A stretch of DNA of 42,090 nucleotides from Moraxella atlantae NBRC 14588 (GCF_001591265.1 NZ_BCUL01000014.1:1-42090); one strand, 5' to 3'; positions 1 through 10,127 are shown, numbered from the stretch's first letter. The notes: a model not told the origin generated them from the sequence alone. Numbers and translations: made by a program.

Positions 1-2460
1 ATCATCGTGCACACTTGATAGCACGATAACGGCATGGGGAAGGCGTGATTTGACATCATCGGACAACGTACGCAATGCCCTACCGTCCATGTCACTGACT
101 TGCGCCACCAACACGGTGTGACCGTTGAGCGTTTGTACATCATCTAGCAAGGTTTTGGCTTGCGCGCTTGCCAATTTTTGTTGTAAGCGTTCTAGCTGTT
201 TTTCCAAATCACGTGTTTTATCGGCAAGTTGGCTGACACGCTCGGCGATTTCGGGGCGTTTGGCTTTTAGCTGGCTGGCAAGCTCGGACAGCTGCTGTTC
301 ACCTTGTTGGACGTACTTGACCGCGCCCATACCTGTCATCGCCTCGATACGGCGCACGCCTGCTGCAATGCCTTGCTCGCTGATGATTTTAAATAAGCCG
401 ATATCGCCCGTGCGCTGCACATGCAAACCACCGCACAGTTCAATCGAAAAAGGTCGCCCCTCGCTGTCGGTCGTACCCATGCTCAGCACACGCACGGTAT
501 CGCCGTATTTTTCACCAAACAATGCCATCGCGCCTTTGGCTTTGGCTTCATCCATCGTCAAAAGCTCAACCTTGGCTGGCTGATTGGCAAGGATTTGCTG
601 ATTGACCATGTTTTCAATCGTCATCAAGTCTTGCGCGCTCAACGGTTTGTCATACGAAAAATCAAAACGCAACAACTCGCTATTGACCAATGAGCCTTTT
701 TGGGTCACATCATCGCCCAAATACTGGCGCAGTGCCGCGTGCAGCAGGTGGGTTGCTGAGTGGTTTTTGGCACTGGCAGCCCGAAGTTGGGTGGCTACAG
801 CAGCGTGGCTGGGCTGGTTGACATCAATATGTCCCATCTTGACCACACCGTGATGGATGATGGCTTGCCCCGATTTTTTGGTATCCTGCACGGCAAACAC
901 GCCCGACGCGGTAGTAATGTCGCCCAATTCACCTGCTTGCCCACCACCTTCGGCATAAAATGGCGTTTTGGTCAGCACAATCACGCCTTCTTCGCCTTCG
1001 TTTAGGCGTTCGGTGGCTTTGCCATCGTGATACAACTGGCTGATTGTATCCTCGTCGCTGTTGGTGTCATAGCCCAAAAACTCAGTCGCGCTGTCCACTT
1101 GGATCAGCTGACTATAATCCATAGCAAATTTGCCAGCATCACGCGCGCGGTTGCGTTGCTCTTGCATGTGGGAGTCAAAACCTGCTTCATCAATCCCAAT
1201 GCCTTTTTCACGCACAATATCAGCGGTCAAATCCGCAGGAAAGCCGTAGGTATCATACAGTTTAAACACCGTCTCGCCTGCAAGCGTCGCCCCCTCACCA
1301 AGCCCATCTAACGCCTGCTCAAGCAAACGCAAGCCTTGCGACAAGGTTTTGGCAAACTGCTGTTCTTCTTTTAAAATCGTTTGGCTGATATGCTCGCGGC
1401 GTTCGCGCAGCTCAGGATAAGCGTCGCCCATCACCTCGATCAGCGCAGGCAGCATCTGATAAAAAAACGCGTCCTGTGCACCCAGTTTATTACCATGGCG
1501 TACCGCACGGCGAATAATGCGCCGCAACACGTAGCCACGTCCCTCATTGCTTGGCATCACGCCATCAGCAATCAAAAACGCCACGGCACGAATATGGTCG
1601 GCAATCACCTTTAACGATGCTTGCTCCTCGTTGGCAATGCCTAAAATTTGTGCCGCTGCGTTCATCAAATGCACAAAAATGTCAATCTCATAATTGCTGT
1701 GCACGCCTTGCAAAATCGCGCTGATACGCTCAAGCCCCATGCCCGTATCGACACTTGGACGCGGTAGCGGCTGCATTGTGCCGTCTTTTTGGCGGTTGTA
1801 CTGCATAAAGACGACGTTCCAAATCTCAATAAAACGATCGCCGTCCTCTTCAGGTGTACCTGGTAAGCCACCCCAAATGTGCTCGCCGTGGTCATAAAAA
1901 ACCTCGGTACAAGGCCCACAAGGCCCTGTGTCGCCCATCATCCAAAAGTTATCGGATGCAAATGGTGCACCTTTGTTATCACCAATGCGGATAATGCGTT
2001 CAGGCGCAAGCCCAACCACGTTATGCCAAATATCAAACGCCTCATCATCGGTATGATAAATCGTGACATATAGCTTATCTTCGGGCAAATTCAGCCACTT
2101 AGGCGACGTCAAAAACTCCCACGCAAACGGAATAGCTTGCGCTTTAAAATAATCACCAAACGAAAAATTGCCCAACATCTCAAAAAACGTGTGGTGGCGT
2201 GCCGTGTAGCCAACGTTGTCCAAATCGTTGTGTTTACCACCTGCCCGCACGCATTTTTGCGCCGTCACCGCGCGTGTATAGTCGCGTTTTTCAAGCCCCA
2301 AAAACACATCTTTAAACTGGTTCATACCTGCATTGGTAAATAGCAGCGTTGGGTCATTGTGTGGCACCAAACTTGATGACGCGACATGCGTGTGCCCATG
2401 CTCAACAAAAAAATCAATATAGGCTTGACGAATTTGGGCGGAACTAAACGGCTGACTCAT
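1..2460 (-). CDS. alaS: Alanine--tRNA ligase, C-terminus cut off by the window edge
   Basis: The reverse strand reads open for 820 codons from an ATG at 2460 to the window edge. About 60 C-terminal residues are missing compared with the usual length near 880. The enzyme charges tRNA-Ala with alanine in the cytoplasm and edits mischarged serine or glycine. The N-terminus ([18 protein letters not shown]) and the following class II catalytic core are typical of AlaS. The editing domain shows the metal-binding HSATHLLH motif and a downstream CGGLH motif, followed by the start of the C-Ala coiled-coil region. A GGGAG ribosome binding site lies just upstream of the ATG. The gene is transcribed away from the rest of the window with a 540-base gap behind it. 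The identity is certain; only the 3' end is unseen. Confidence 0.97.
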   Translation of the reverse strand, partial: MSQPFSSAQIRQAYIDFFVEHGHTHVASSSLVPHNDPTLLFTNAGMNQFKDVFLGLEKRDYTRAVTAQKCVRAGGKHNDLDNVGYTARHHTFFEMLGNFSFGDYFKAQAIPFAWEFLTSPKWLNLPEDKLYVTIYHTDDEAFDIWHNVVGLAPERIIRIGDNKGAPFASDNFWMMGDTGPCGPCTEVFYDHGEHIWGGLPGTPEEDGDRFIEIWNVVFMQYNRQKDGTMQPLPRPSVDTGMGLERISAILQGVHSNYEIDIFVHLMNAAAQILGIANEEQASLKVIADHIRAVAFLIADGVMPSNEGRGYVLRRIIRRAVRHGNKLGAQDAFFYQMLPALIEVMGDAYPELRERREHISQTILKEEQQFAKTLSQGLRLLEQALDGLGEGATLAGETVFKLYDTYGFPADLTADIVREKGIGIDEAGFDSHMQEQRNRARDAGKFAMDYSQLIQVDSATEFLGYDTNSDEDTISQLYHDGKATERLNEGEEGVIVLTKTPFYAEGGGQAGELGDITTASGVFAVQDTKKSGQAIIHHGVVKMGHIDVNQPSHAAVATQLRAASAKNHSATHLLHAALRQYLGDDVTQKGSLVNSELLRFDFSYDKPLSAQDLMTIENMVNQQILANQPAKVELLTMDEAKAKGAMALFGEKYGDTVRVLSMGTTDSEGRPFSIELCGGLHVQRTGDIGLFKIISEQGIAAGVRRIEAMTGMGAVKYVQQGEQQLSELASQLKAKRPEIAERVSQLADKTRDLEKQLERLQQKLASAQAKTLLDDVQTLNGHTVLVAQVSDMDGRALRTLSDDVKSRLPHAVIVLSSVHDD

Positions 2461-3003
2461 GGGTGCTCCCTGTTGCCTGTGTTGTGCCAAATTTTGCCCA
2501 AATCTGACCAACAATGCAGGTGATGTGTTACAACTTAATAAAAATTAAACAAAAACTGGCTAGTTCGAGGCTAAAAACTGGCTGATACAAGAGAATCAAT
2601 AGGTCGATTTTGCTGGCTTACTGTCCTGTTAGGATCGTCTGTGGTATATGGCTTAGCTAAAGCGCGGCACGATTAATAATTTTAGCATAAAACTGTCGTC
2701 GGCTAGCAAGAATTTTGTGGACACTATCAATTAAAAATAATCCTTGCTATCGGTATGGAATTAGCGTATAACGTAGTTAAATAAATCAATAAAGCCAGTA
2801 TGGTTTTAAGATTAATTTAACACATTATCTGTCATATAAATTGAGTAAAGTAAGCGCGATGCAGATAATGTGGTGGGCACTGACAGTAACTGATTTTCAA
2901 TCAACCATCATTTTTCAATCAACCATCATTAAGCATGGTTAAAACAGCGTGGTTCAAAACGGATGGCTTAAACAGCCGTGGCAATAAACATAGGAGATAA
3001 GCT
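2461..3003. other. AT-rich intergenic region with an inverted repeat and a tandem duplication
   Basis: This gap between divergent alaS and the small membrane protein gene has no convincing ORF. It holds an 11-bp perfect inverted repeat, CACATTATCTG (2821-2831) and its complement (2862-2872), separated by 30 bases. It also holds a perfect 18-bp tandem duplication (2894-2911 and 2912-2929). No clear consensus promoter for alaS was seen. Confidence 0.6.
2894..2929. repeat. 18-bp perfect tandem duplication
   Basis: TTTTCAATCAACCATCAT occurs twice head to tail, at 2894-2911 and 2912-2929, with no mismatch. It lies 75 bases upstream of the small membrane protein gene, in its likely promoter or leader. 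Confidence 0.85.
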
Positions 3004-3234
3004 ATGAACTGGCCGCTATTTGGTTTTGTATTTGGCATTGCAGCAACTGTGGTGATGGGTGTGTTGCTCACCGCTGCATTGGTACTTGGGTTTGATGCGG
3101 TTGCCCATGTGGTGGGGATGGTTTTAGTGGGCTTGGCGGCGTCATTGCCGATTAGCTATATCATCACCAAGCGTGTGGATGCCAAATGGCAACGGTTAGA
3201 AGCGTCTAAAACCGCGCCTTCTGGGCAAATCTAA
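3004..3234 (+). CDS. Small two-helix inner-membrane protein, function unknown
   Basis: This is a 76-residue protein with two predicted membrane helices, roughly residues 5-30 and 35-53, joined by a short turn. A charged C-terminal tail (KRVDAKWQRLEASK) follows and is probably cytoplasmic. The start ATG is preceded by AGGAGATAAGCT, a strong ribosome binding site, which is the best evidence that the gene is real. I recognise similar short two-helix proteins in the Moraxellaceae but know no function for them. It stands alone between alaS and prmB. A perfect hairpin at 3264-3290, just downstream, may end its transcript. Confidence 0.75.
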   Translation: MNWPLFGFVFGIAATVVMGVLLTAALVLGFDAVAHVVGMVLVGLAASLPISYIITKRVDAKWQRLEASKTAPSGQI

Positions 3235-3623
3235 AGCCGTTTTTGCTAGATTTACTAAAAAAGGCAAGCGCCATACTAGCTGGTGCTTGCTATCTGTTTC
3301 ATTGGGCAAGTTTTTTGATGACGCCATGTAATCAACCATAACAACAAAAACTGCAACAACAACAAAAACCGCGACCAAAAACCATAACAAGGATGTTTTC
3401 AAAAGCGGTTTGTATTATAATCTGCCTAATTTATCTGATTTGACGCCCATTGATTTTAATAAACGTTTGTTTGCTAAATATGTGAGCCGCAGCCGAGTGC
3501 GCCACTTTTTTGCCTGATCCTTGCTCGCTCGATGAAAAGCTAAATATCATGAAAAGCCAAATATCAAAGGCTAACCATGACCTAGCAAAACCGCCGCTAT
3601 CATAACCACAGGATATTTGTACG
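3235..3623. other. Intergenic region between the small membrane protein and prmB
   Basis: This gap holds the hairpin at 3264-3290 and a TATAAT hexamer at 3416-3421 that may serve as the -10 box for prmB, although no good -35 accompanies it. A reverse-strand ORF beginning at a TTG crosses most of the first half but is probably not a gene. Confidence 0.5.
3264..3290. terminator. Hairpin, possibly a bidirectional terminator
   Basis: GCAAGCGCCA pairs with TGGTGCTTGC over ten base pairs (one G-U) around a seven-base loop. On the plus strand the following bases are only mildly T-rich. On the minus strand the hairpin is followed by a run of six T, so it looks like a stronger terminator in that direction. 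Confidence 0.5.
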
Positions 3624-4754
3624 ATGACCAGCCAACCAAATACGCAGATCAACTTACCCGCTGATTTTAGCGTCGAATACGCCGAAGATGAGCAAATGGC
3701 GGCGATGCAGCAGGCGTTTGCCGAGGCGCAAGTACAGCTACGCACGATTCGTGATTTTATCCGTTTTTGTGTCAGTCAGCTGCGCGCGCACGACGTGGTG
3801 GTGGCGCAAGGTACCAATGATGTGTTTGCTGAGGCTGCCGCGATTGTGCTACAAACGCTGTCGTTGGATTGGTCAGCCGATGAGCAGATTTTGGATTGTC
3901 GTTTGACCGATGGCGAAAAGGCAGAGATTTTAACCTTGCTCCAACGTCGTATCGTTGAGCGTAAGCCATTGAGTTACTTGATTAATTTGGCATACTTTTG
4001 TGATTTGCCGTTTTATGTCGATGAGCGTGTGTTGATTCCGCGCTCACCCATGGCAGAGCTGATTCGACAAGAGTTTTATCCGTACTTTGAAAGCAACGAA
4101 TTGGTTGAGCGGCTGGCAGGCGAGCGTGTGCATACGGATTTGGCACACGATAGCGGCACAGAATTTTTTGAGCACGGGCTGTATGATAAGCATTTGGCGC
4201 AGCCTGAGCGTATGTTGGATTTGTGCACGGGGTCAGGCTGTATCGCTATTGCGCTGGCAAGCCGTTTTCCCGATGCTATGATTGACGCAAGCGACATTGA
4301 TAAAGATGCGTTAGCGGTGGCGGCGGTAAACGTTGAGCATCATGACATTGCACACCAAGTGCAGCTGATTGAGTCAAATTTGTTTGCTAAAATCCCTGCT
4401 GAGCAGCAGTACGATTTGATCATCAGTAATCCGCCATATGTTGATGCCGCAACGATGGCAGACTTACCGCCCGAGTTTTTACATGAGCCAGACCACGCGC
4501 TGGCAGCAGGGCAAGATGGTTTGGATTTGGTGCACCAAATTTTGTACCACGCGCCCGACTACTTAAGCCGCGATGGTTTATTGGTCTGCGAGGTCGGCGA
4601 TAGTGAATGGGCGTTGCGCCAAGCGTATCCTGATATTCAGTTTGATTGGCTGACTTTTGCTCACGGCGGGCATGGTGTGTTTGCGATTGACCGTGAAGAG
4701 CTTGTTGAATATCGTGAGTTGTTTGCTGAGTTTGTGCAGGATCTAAACGGCTAA
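3624..4754 (+). CDS. prmB: Ribosomal protein uL3 N5-glutamine methyltransferase
   Basis: PrmB methylates the conserved glutamine of ribosomal protein L3 using S-adenosylmethionine. The Rossmann-type motif I is LDLCTGSGCIAIAL, and the catalytic NPPY motif sits in IISNPPYVDAATMADLPPEF. The region upstream of motif I (RIVERKPLSYLINLAYFCDLPF) matches the PrmB/PrmC N-terminal domain. At 376 residues it is longer than the usual 300-310. The extra length is an N-terminal extension of about 30 residues and an insertion of about 35 residues just before motif I. The gene lies directly upstream of aroC, a pairing common in gammaproteobacteria. PrmC was considered, but the aroC linkage and the absence of prfA favour PrmB. 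Confidence 0.93.
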   Translation: MTSQPNTQINLPADFSVEYAEDEQMAAMQQAFAEAQVQLRTIRDFIRFCVSQLRAHDVVVAQGTNDVFAEAAAIVLQTLSLDWSADEQILDCRLTDGEKAEILTLLQRRIVERKPLSYLINLAYFCDLPFYVDERVLIPRSPMAELIRQEFYPYFESNELVERLAGERVHTDLAHDSGTEFFEHGLYDKHLAQPERMLDLCTGSGCIAIALASRFPDAMIDASDIDKDALAVAAVNVEHHDIAHQVQLIESNLFAKIPAEQQYDLIISNPPYVDAATMADLPPEFLHEPDHALAAGQDGLDLVHQILYHAPDYLSRDGLLVCEVGDSEWALRQAYPDIQFDWLTFAHGGHGVFAIDREELVEYRELFAEFVQDLNG

Positions 4755-4786
4755 TTTTTAGTTTTTAGTGCTTGGGAATAATTTAC

Positions 4787-4826
4787 AAACCTAGAAACCT
4801 AGAAACCTAGAAACCTAGAAACCTAG
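4787..4826. repeat. Five perfect tandem copies of an 8-bp unit
   Basis: AAACCTAG is repeated five times without mismatch in the gap between prmB and aroC, ending 116 bases before the aroC start. The unit contains CTAG, a tetramer that is usually rare in bacterial genomes. Repeats of this kind often vary in copy number by slippage. Confidence 0.95.
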
Positions 4827-4942
4827 CCAAACAAAAAGCAAAATCTCATGCCGTTGTGTTTTGAACCTGACGGCATTTTTATCTATATTAAAGATGAGCT
4901 TTTGGGTTGTCCGTGGTTCAAAAATAAGTAGGAGAGGGGTAC

Positions 4943-6064
4943 ATGGCAGGTAACAGCATTGGACAATTATTTCGCGTGACAACCTGTGGCGAATCACATG
5001 GCGCAGCATTGCTGGCGATTGTCGATGGCGTGCCACCCGATTTAGCACTGACCGAAGCCGATTTACAACACGAACTTGACCGCCGCAAACCTGGTACGTC
5101 ACGCTATACAACACAGCGCAAAGAAGCGGATGAGGTTGAGATTGTCTCAGGCGTGTTTGAGGGCAAAACCACAGGCACGCCGATTGGGCTGATCATCCGC
5201 AACACTGACCAAAAATCCAAAGATTACAGCGCGATTAAAGACACATTTCGCCCCAACCACGCCGATTATACGTATACGATGAAGTACGGCACGCGAGACT
5301 ACCGCGGCGGTGGGCGATCATCGGCGCGAGAAACTGCCATGCGCGTGGCAGCAGGCGCGATTGCCAAAAAATATTTGCGCGAACGCTTGGGTATTGAGGT
5401 GCGCGGCTATGTCAGCCAAATTGGTGGCGTGGTAGCAGCATCAATGGATGAAAGCCAGATTGATTGGGCATTTGTCAATAGCAACGCGTTTTTTTGTGCC
5501 GATCCCAATGCTGTGCCCGAATTTGAGGCGTTGATTGATGAATGTCGCCGTCAAGGCACCAGTGTGGGCGCAAAAATCACCGTGCTTGCCACAGGCGTGC
5601 CCGTTGGCTTGGGCGAGCCTGTGTTTGATCGCTTGGATGCAGATATTGCCCATGCCATGATGGGTATTAACGCTGTCAAAGGTGTGGAAATTGGCGATGG
5701 CATGGCAGTTGCCGAGCAGTTTGGGCATTCATCGCGCGATGAGCTGACCCCACAAGGTTTTCGTGCCAATCATGCAGGCGGCATTTTGGGCGGTATATCA
5801 TCGGGGCAAACCATTCGCGTGCAGATCGCGCTTAAACCAACCGCCAGTATCACCAATGCAGGGCGCAGCATTGATGTGCACGGACAAGCGGTTGATATGC
5901 TGACCAAAGGTCGCCATGACCCGTGCGTAGGCGTGCGCGCCACACCAATTGCTGAGTCAATGTTGGCGATCGTGCTGCTTGACCATTATTTGCGCCAACG
6001 TGGGCAAAACGCCGATATCACGCCGCCTCTTGCGCCGATTGCAGGCAGTATTGTTGCTGAGTAA
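4943..6064 (+). CDS. aroC: Chorismate synthase
   Basis: AroC converts 5-enolpyruvylshikimate-3-phosphate to chorismate with reduced FMN, the last step of the shikimate pathway. The 373 residues match the usual length of 350-370. Family signatures are visible: [14 protein letters not shown] near the N-terminus, the RPNHADYTY segment with the [10 protein letters not shown] motif at about residues 125-136, and the C-terminal [17 protein letters not shown]. The ATG has a clear ribosome binding site (AGGAGAGGGG). The gene lies between prmB and the uncharacterised gene at 6084, which begins 19 bases after its stop, so the two are probably cotranscribed. Confidence 0.98.
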   Translation: MAGNSIGQLFRVTTCGESHGAALLAIVDGVPPDLALTEADLQHELDRRKPGTSRYTTQRKEADEVEIVSGVFEGKTTGTPIGLIIRNTDQKSKDYSAIKDTFRPNHADYTYTMKYGTRDYRGGGRSSARETAMRVAAGAIAKKYLRERLGIEVRGYVSQIGGVVAASMDESQIDWAFVNSNAFFCADPNAVPEFEALIDECRRQGTSVGAKITVLATGVPVGLGEPVFDRLDADIAHAMMGINAVKGVEIGDGMAVAEQFGHSSRDELTPQGFRANHAGGILGGISSGQTIRVQIALKPTASITNAGRSIDVHGQAVDMLTKGRHDPCVGVRATPIAESMLAIVLLDHYLRQRGQNADITPPLAPIAGSIVAE

Positions 6065-6083
6065 ACGGACGTAGGCAGACATC

Positions 6084-6929
6084 GTGGGAGTATTAAAAGC
6101 TTTGGTGGCAGAACCGCCCAATAATGACACTAACCAGATCTATCGCGTGTGGCAGCAAATGCTGTTGGCGCAGATGGGGGTTGGCGGCGGCATTGGCGGT
6201 TGGGTGGCGCAGCAGGCTGATGTGGTAGCGGTTGATTTGGCAGGACATTTTGCCGAGCCAAATCCACCGCTGATGGCTCAATCCAGCGCGGTCGGTGATG
6301 CGCCAGTCAGTAACGCGCTGAATAATACGCCGCCCGCTGCACCAGCCAATGACGCGCTAATTGCTTTGGCAACGCCCAACGCGCCTGATTTTGCGTTGCC
6401 GTCGGTTGTGCCAAACGGTGTGCCAAATTCTTTGCCGCACGCATCGTCTGTTCCTGCTGATAAGCCTGTTTTGGCAGCAGCGGCGTTATCCGCGCCTGCG
6501 TCAAGTTTAGCCCAACCTAAGCAAGCTGTTCTGCGTTTTAATCTACGAATCATCGCTTATCAGGGCTGGTGTATTGTTGCCGATGATGCCATTTTATGCC
6601 AAGACAGCCGCCAAGCCGAGCTGTGGGGCAAAATTGCCACAGGCTTGCATAGCCAGTCGCACTTATACACGTTTCCGTTGATAGATAACTTTGGTGATTT
6701 TCCGCCATCGTACGTGACGCGGATGTTATCGCAGCGCAACGCAATCGCATGTTTTAACGGATTTTGTCAATCTTTGCTGATGCGTACGCCGCGTTTGGGT
6801 GCACTGACTGCCTTGCCACCGTGTTTTGCGCATGAGCCGATCGAGCGTTTGCCGCAGCTGAGTCAGATGCTACAAAGCACCGATGCCAAGCGCGCGTTGT
6901 GGAACACATTAAACGAGACAGCCCAGTAA
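6084..6929 (+). CDS. Uncharacterised protein, possible DNA polymerase III psi subunit (HolD-like)
   Basis: This is a 281-residue protein starting at GTG, 19 bases after aroC and probably in the same operon. I do not recognise it with confidence. It has three parts. The N-terminal segment (about residues 12-55) includes VWQQMLLAQMGVGGGIGGWV. The middle (about 60-150) is Ala/Pro/Asn-rich and looks disordered. A folded C-terminal domain follows (about 150-281). The end, LPQLSQMLQSTDAKRALWNTL, resembles the C-terminal end of HolD (a leucine-rich stretch, then Ala/Lys-Arg-x-Leu-Trp), and the N-terminal QxLLAQMG...W recalls the QLxQLGITQW start of HolD. HolD joins the clamp loader to single-strand binding protein. 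The match is by eye only, and the protein is twice the usual HolD length because of the linker. Confidence 0.6.
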   Translation: MGVLKALVAEPPNNDTNQIYRVWQQMLLAQMGVGGGIGGWVAQQADVVAVDLAGHFAEPNPPLMAQSSAVGDAPVSNALNNTPPAAPANDALIALATPNAPDFALPSVVPNGVPNSLPHASSVPADKPVLAAAALSAPASSLAQPKQAVLRFNLRIIAYQGWCIVADDAILCQDSRQAELWGKIATGLHSQSHLYTFPLIDNFGDFPPSYVTRMLSQRNAIACFNGFCQSLLMRTPRLGALTALPPCFAHEPIERLPQLSQMLQSTDAKRALWNTLNETAQ

Positions 6930-7111
6930 ATGGTAAAAACGCATGTATGAAAATAAGCGTTTAAAATCAGCTAATTAATAGGCTGTTAAGCAATCGTCAA
7001 ACCAATTTAGCCAATCTTTTGGCATGGCTTAGTCGGGCATAAGCATGGAATTTGCGCCACAAGTCTGCTATGCTTTAGCTTTATGTATCTTAGCCAATAT
7101 GGGGAATTACC

Positions 7112-8221
7112 ATGCCAACCTTTGACCAACGCGTTGCCAATTTTTGTGCAGGGCCTGCCAGTATGCCAAATGCCGTCATCGCGCGCGCGCAAGCCGAGCT
7201 GTCCAACTGGCACGGGTCGGGAATGTCGGTGATGGAGATGAGCCACCGTAGCGGCGCGTTCATTGAAATTGCGCGTCACGCCGAAGCAAGCCTGCGTCAG
7301 CTGATGGGGATTCCTGAAAATTATCGTGTGCTGTTCTTGCAAGGTGGCGGCAGCATGCAGTTTTCGGCCGTGCCATTGAATTTGTTGCATGGTCAAGCAG
7401 ACTATCTGGATACGGGTATTTGGTCAGCAAAAGCCCTCAAAGAAGCCCAGCGTTATGCCGCAGCAGGGCTTGGTAACATCAACGTTGTCGCCTCAGGCAA
7501 GGCCAACGGCTACACGCGTGTGCCCGATCGTGCCGAGTGGCAGCTGTCGGACAATGCCAGTTATTTTCACTATTGCCCGAACGAAACCATCAACGGTGTC
7601 GCGCTGTATGGCGTGCCAGATGTACCAAGTGATGTGCCACTGGTCGCTGATATGTCATCATGTATTTTGTCTGAGCCGATCGATGTCAGCCGCTTTGGCG
7701 TGATTTATGCAGGTGCACAAAAAAACATCGGGCCATCGGGTTTGACGTTGGTCATCGTGCGTGAGGATTTGCTAGGACGTGCGCATGCGGTTTGTCCATC
7801 AGTGGTGAATTATAAGCAGCAAGCGGCAAATAATTCTATGCTCAACACACCACCAACGTTTGCATGGTATTTGGCAGGGCTGGTGTTTGATTGGTTGCTT
7901 GAGCAAGGTGGTGTTGAGGTGATTTATCAGCAGAACCTACAAAAAGCGCGGACGTTGTATGACTTCATCGACAGCAGTGACTTTTATCACAATGGCGTGG
8001 ACAAAGACAATCGCTCGATCATGAATATTCCATTTACCCTTGCCGATTCTGAGCTTGATAAAGCATTTTTGCAAGCGGCAGATGCGGCAGGCTTTTTAAA
8101 CCTCAAAGGTCATCGCACAGTCGGCGGTATGCGCGCCAGTATTTACAATGCCATCGACTTGCCAACCGTGCAGCGACTGGTTGAGTTTATGGCACAATTT
8201 GCCCAGCAGCACAGCAAATAG
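7112..8221 (+). CDS. serC: Phosphoserine aminotransferase
   Basis: SerC is a pyridoxal-phosphate enzyme that converts 3-phosphohydroxypyruvate to phosphoserine in serine synthesis and also acts in pyridoxine synthesis. The N-terminal NFCAGPASMP, the GSGMSVMEMSHRS segment and the cofactor lysine in AGAQKNIGPSG are all present. The C-terminus shows KGHRTVGGMRASIYNA, as expected of a class V aminotransferase of this family. The 369 residues are close to the usual 360. GGGGAATTACC precedes the ATG and is a good ribosome binding site. There is a gap of 180 bases before the gene and only 37 bases after it. Confidence 0.97.
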   Translation: MPTFDQRVANFCAGPASMPNAVIARAQAELSNWHGSGMSVMEMSHRSGAFIEIARHAEASLRQLMGIPENYRVLFLQGGGSMQFSAVPLNLLHGQADYLDTGIWSAKALKEAQRYAAAGLGNINVVASGKANGYTRVPDRAEWQLSDNASYFHYCPNETINGVALYGVPDVPSDVPLVADMSSCILSEPIDVSRFGVIYAGAQKNIGPSGLTLVIVREDLLGRAHAVCPSVVNYKQQAANNSMLNTPPTFAWYLAGLVFDWLLEQGGVEVIYQQNLQKARTLYDFIDSSDFYHNGVDKDNRSIMNIPFTLADSELDKAFLQAADAAGFLNLKGHRTVGGMRASIYNAIDLPTVQRLVEFMAQFAQQHSK

Positions 8222-8258
8222 CGGTTGCTAACTTCGCTAACATTGGTCGTTTGTTGCC

Positions 8259-10127
8259 ATGCCAAAGTTTGCTAGACAGGTCGTGGGTCTCAGCGTATTG
8301 GGATTGATAGGCGTGGCAGCGTTATACGCGCCATTGTCTGCCAAATCTGTGCAAGCCACCCCCATCACCGTCATGGCACTGGCACACAACAGCCAAGCTG
8401 ATTTTAGCCATGCCGCGCATTTGCCATATGCCAACCCAAACGCGCCCAAAGGCGGTGTGCTGACCCAAGCGGCGATTGGTACGTTTGACAGCATGCAAAA
8501 ATGGATTGATGTTGGCACGCCTGCGGCAGGTACGGATTATTTGTACGATACGTTGATGACAAGTTCGTTGTTTGAAGCGTTTGTCATGTACCCACAGCTT
8601 GCTGATAAAATCACCTATGACCCCGATGATGCCAGCTGGATTATTTACCACATCAATCCGCACGCCAAGTTTTGGGATGGCTCACCCGTCACCGCGCAGG
8701 ATGTCAAAGCCAGTCTTGAGGCGGTCAGTCAGCGCGGTATCATGGCAATGCGTAGCTATTTGGCGGATATTGATCATATACAAGTGATTGATGACAAAAC
8801 CGTTAAGTTTTATTTTAAAACCAAAGACAACCGTGAAATCGGGGTGTTGGTTGGGCAAATGCCGATTTGGCAAAAAGCGTCGATTGATGCCAGTTTTGAC
8901 AAGGTGAGTTTAACGCCGCTGATGGGTAGCGGTGCGTATCGCTTGGGTAAAATCGAGCCTGGGCGCAGTGTGACCTATGTACGCGACCCAAACTATTGGG
9001 GCGCAAAACCTGAAGCAGGCGTGATGGCAAATGTCGGGCGTTACAACTTTGACACCATTAAGTTTGTGTATTACCAAAATCCTGAAGTTGCGTTTGAGGG
9101 TTTTAAGGCAGGGCAATACCAGTTTCGCACCGAAAACAAGGCGCGAACATGGGCAACGGGCTATGACTTTCCTGCTGTCAAGGCAGGCTTGGTGATCAAA
9201 GAAGCCGCTGAAAATTACAACCCTGTGCCGATGCAAGGCATCGTCATGAACTTGCGCCGTCCGCTGTTTGCTGATATCCGCGTGCGTGAGGCGCTGACCT
9301 TGGCGTATGATTTTGAATGGCTCAATAAAACCATGTTTTATGGGCAATACGAACGCCTACAAAGCTATTTTCATCACTCCGAGCTTGCAGCCACAGGCAC
9401 CCCGAGCGCGGCAGAGCTTGCGGTGTTGCAGCCTTGGCTGGCAAGTTTTGACCCGATATATCGTCAAGCCGTGCTTGCCGATTGGCGCGCGCCTGTATCA
9501 GACGGTGGTGGCTTTAACCGCGCCAATCTACTCAAAGCGCGTCAGTTGCTGCTAGATGCAGGCTTTTTTTATCGCGATATGCACTTATACCAACCCAATG
9601 GGCAGCCTGCACAGGTTGAGTTTTTAAGCGCGGATGAAAAAAACGCACGAGTGATTTTGCCATTTTTGCGTAACCTTGAGCGGCTTGGCTTTACCACCAC
9701 CTTGCGCCAAGTTGATATGCCGCAGTATCTTGAGCGTAAGCGCAAGTTTGATTATGATTTGATTGTGGATGTTTTTGGGCAAAGTTTATCACCTGGTGCC
9801 GAGCAGGTGTATATGTGGGGCAGCCAAGCGGCAGATGAAATCGGCAACCAAAACACAGCAGGCATCAAAAACCCTGCAATCGATGCGGTGATTGACAAGC
9901 TTATTCGCGCCGATAACCGTGATGATATTGTGCTATATACCCACGTGCTTGATCGTCTGCTACGCGCAGGTTACTACATTGTGCCCATGTATGGCAAACG
10001 CGCAGATAACTTGGCGTATTGGCAGCAATATCAACACGCAGCGTTGCCAAGCAATGGTGTTTCGCTGGATTATTGGTGGGTTGATCAAGCCAAACAAACC
10101 ACCGTGCAGCAATATTTGGCGCGTTGA
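8259..10127 (+). CDS. yejA: Periplasmic oligopeptide-binding protein of the YejA type (solute-binding family 5)
   Basis: This is a 622-residue exported binding protein for an ABC transporter. A signal peptide is visible (residues 1 to about 33, hydrophobic core VVGLSVLGLIGVAALYAPL, probable cleavage after SVQA). The mature start (ALAHNSQADFSHAAHLPYANPNAPKGG) and the segment around DPDDASWIIYHINPHAKFWDGSPVTAQDVKAS are typical of the SBP_bac_5 family and of YejA in particular. YejA binds peptides for import through YejBEF. No permease or ATPase gene lies nearby, so it is an orphan here and may share a transporter encoded elsewhere. It begins 37 bases after serC without an obvious ribosome binding site. 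The family is sure; the yejA symbol is less so. Confidence 0.85.
   Translation: MPKFARQVVGLSVLGLIGVAALYAPLSAKSVQATPITVMALAHNSQADFSHAAHLPYANPNAPKGGVLTQAAIGTFDSMQKWIDVGTPAAGTDYLYDTLMTSSLFEAFVMYPQLADKITYDPDDASWIIYHINPHAKFWDGSPVTAQDVKASLEAVSQRGIMAMRSYLADIDHIQVIDDKTVKFYFKTKDNREIGVLVGQMPIWQKASIDASFDKVSLTPLMGSGAYRLGKIEPGRSVTYVRDPNYWGAKPEAGVMANVGRYNFDTIKFVYYQNPEVAFEGFKAGQYQFRTENKARTWATGYDFPAVKAGLVIKEAAENYNPVPMQGIVMNLRRPLFADIRVREALTLAYDFEWLNKTMFYGQYERLQSYFHHSELAATGTPSAAELAVLQPWLASFDPIYRQAVLADWRAPVSDGGGFNRANLLKARQLLLDAGFFYRDMHLYQPNGQPAQVEFLSADEKNARVILPFLRNLERLGFTTTLRQVDMPQYLERKRKFDYDLIVDVFGQSLSPGAEQVYMWGSQAADEIGNQNTAGIKNPAIDAVIDKLIRADNRDDIVLYTHVLDRLLRAGYYIVPMYGKRADNLAYWQQYQHAALPSNGVSLDYWWVDQAKQTTVQQYLAR

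Noticed and set aside
3196-3402. 68-codon reverse-strand ORF with a hydrophobic N-terminus downstream of the small membrane protein gene
   Set aside because: It begins at TTG without a ribosome binding site, overlaps the end of the plus-strand gene, and contains a strong minus-strand terminator hairpin inside it.
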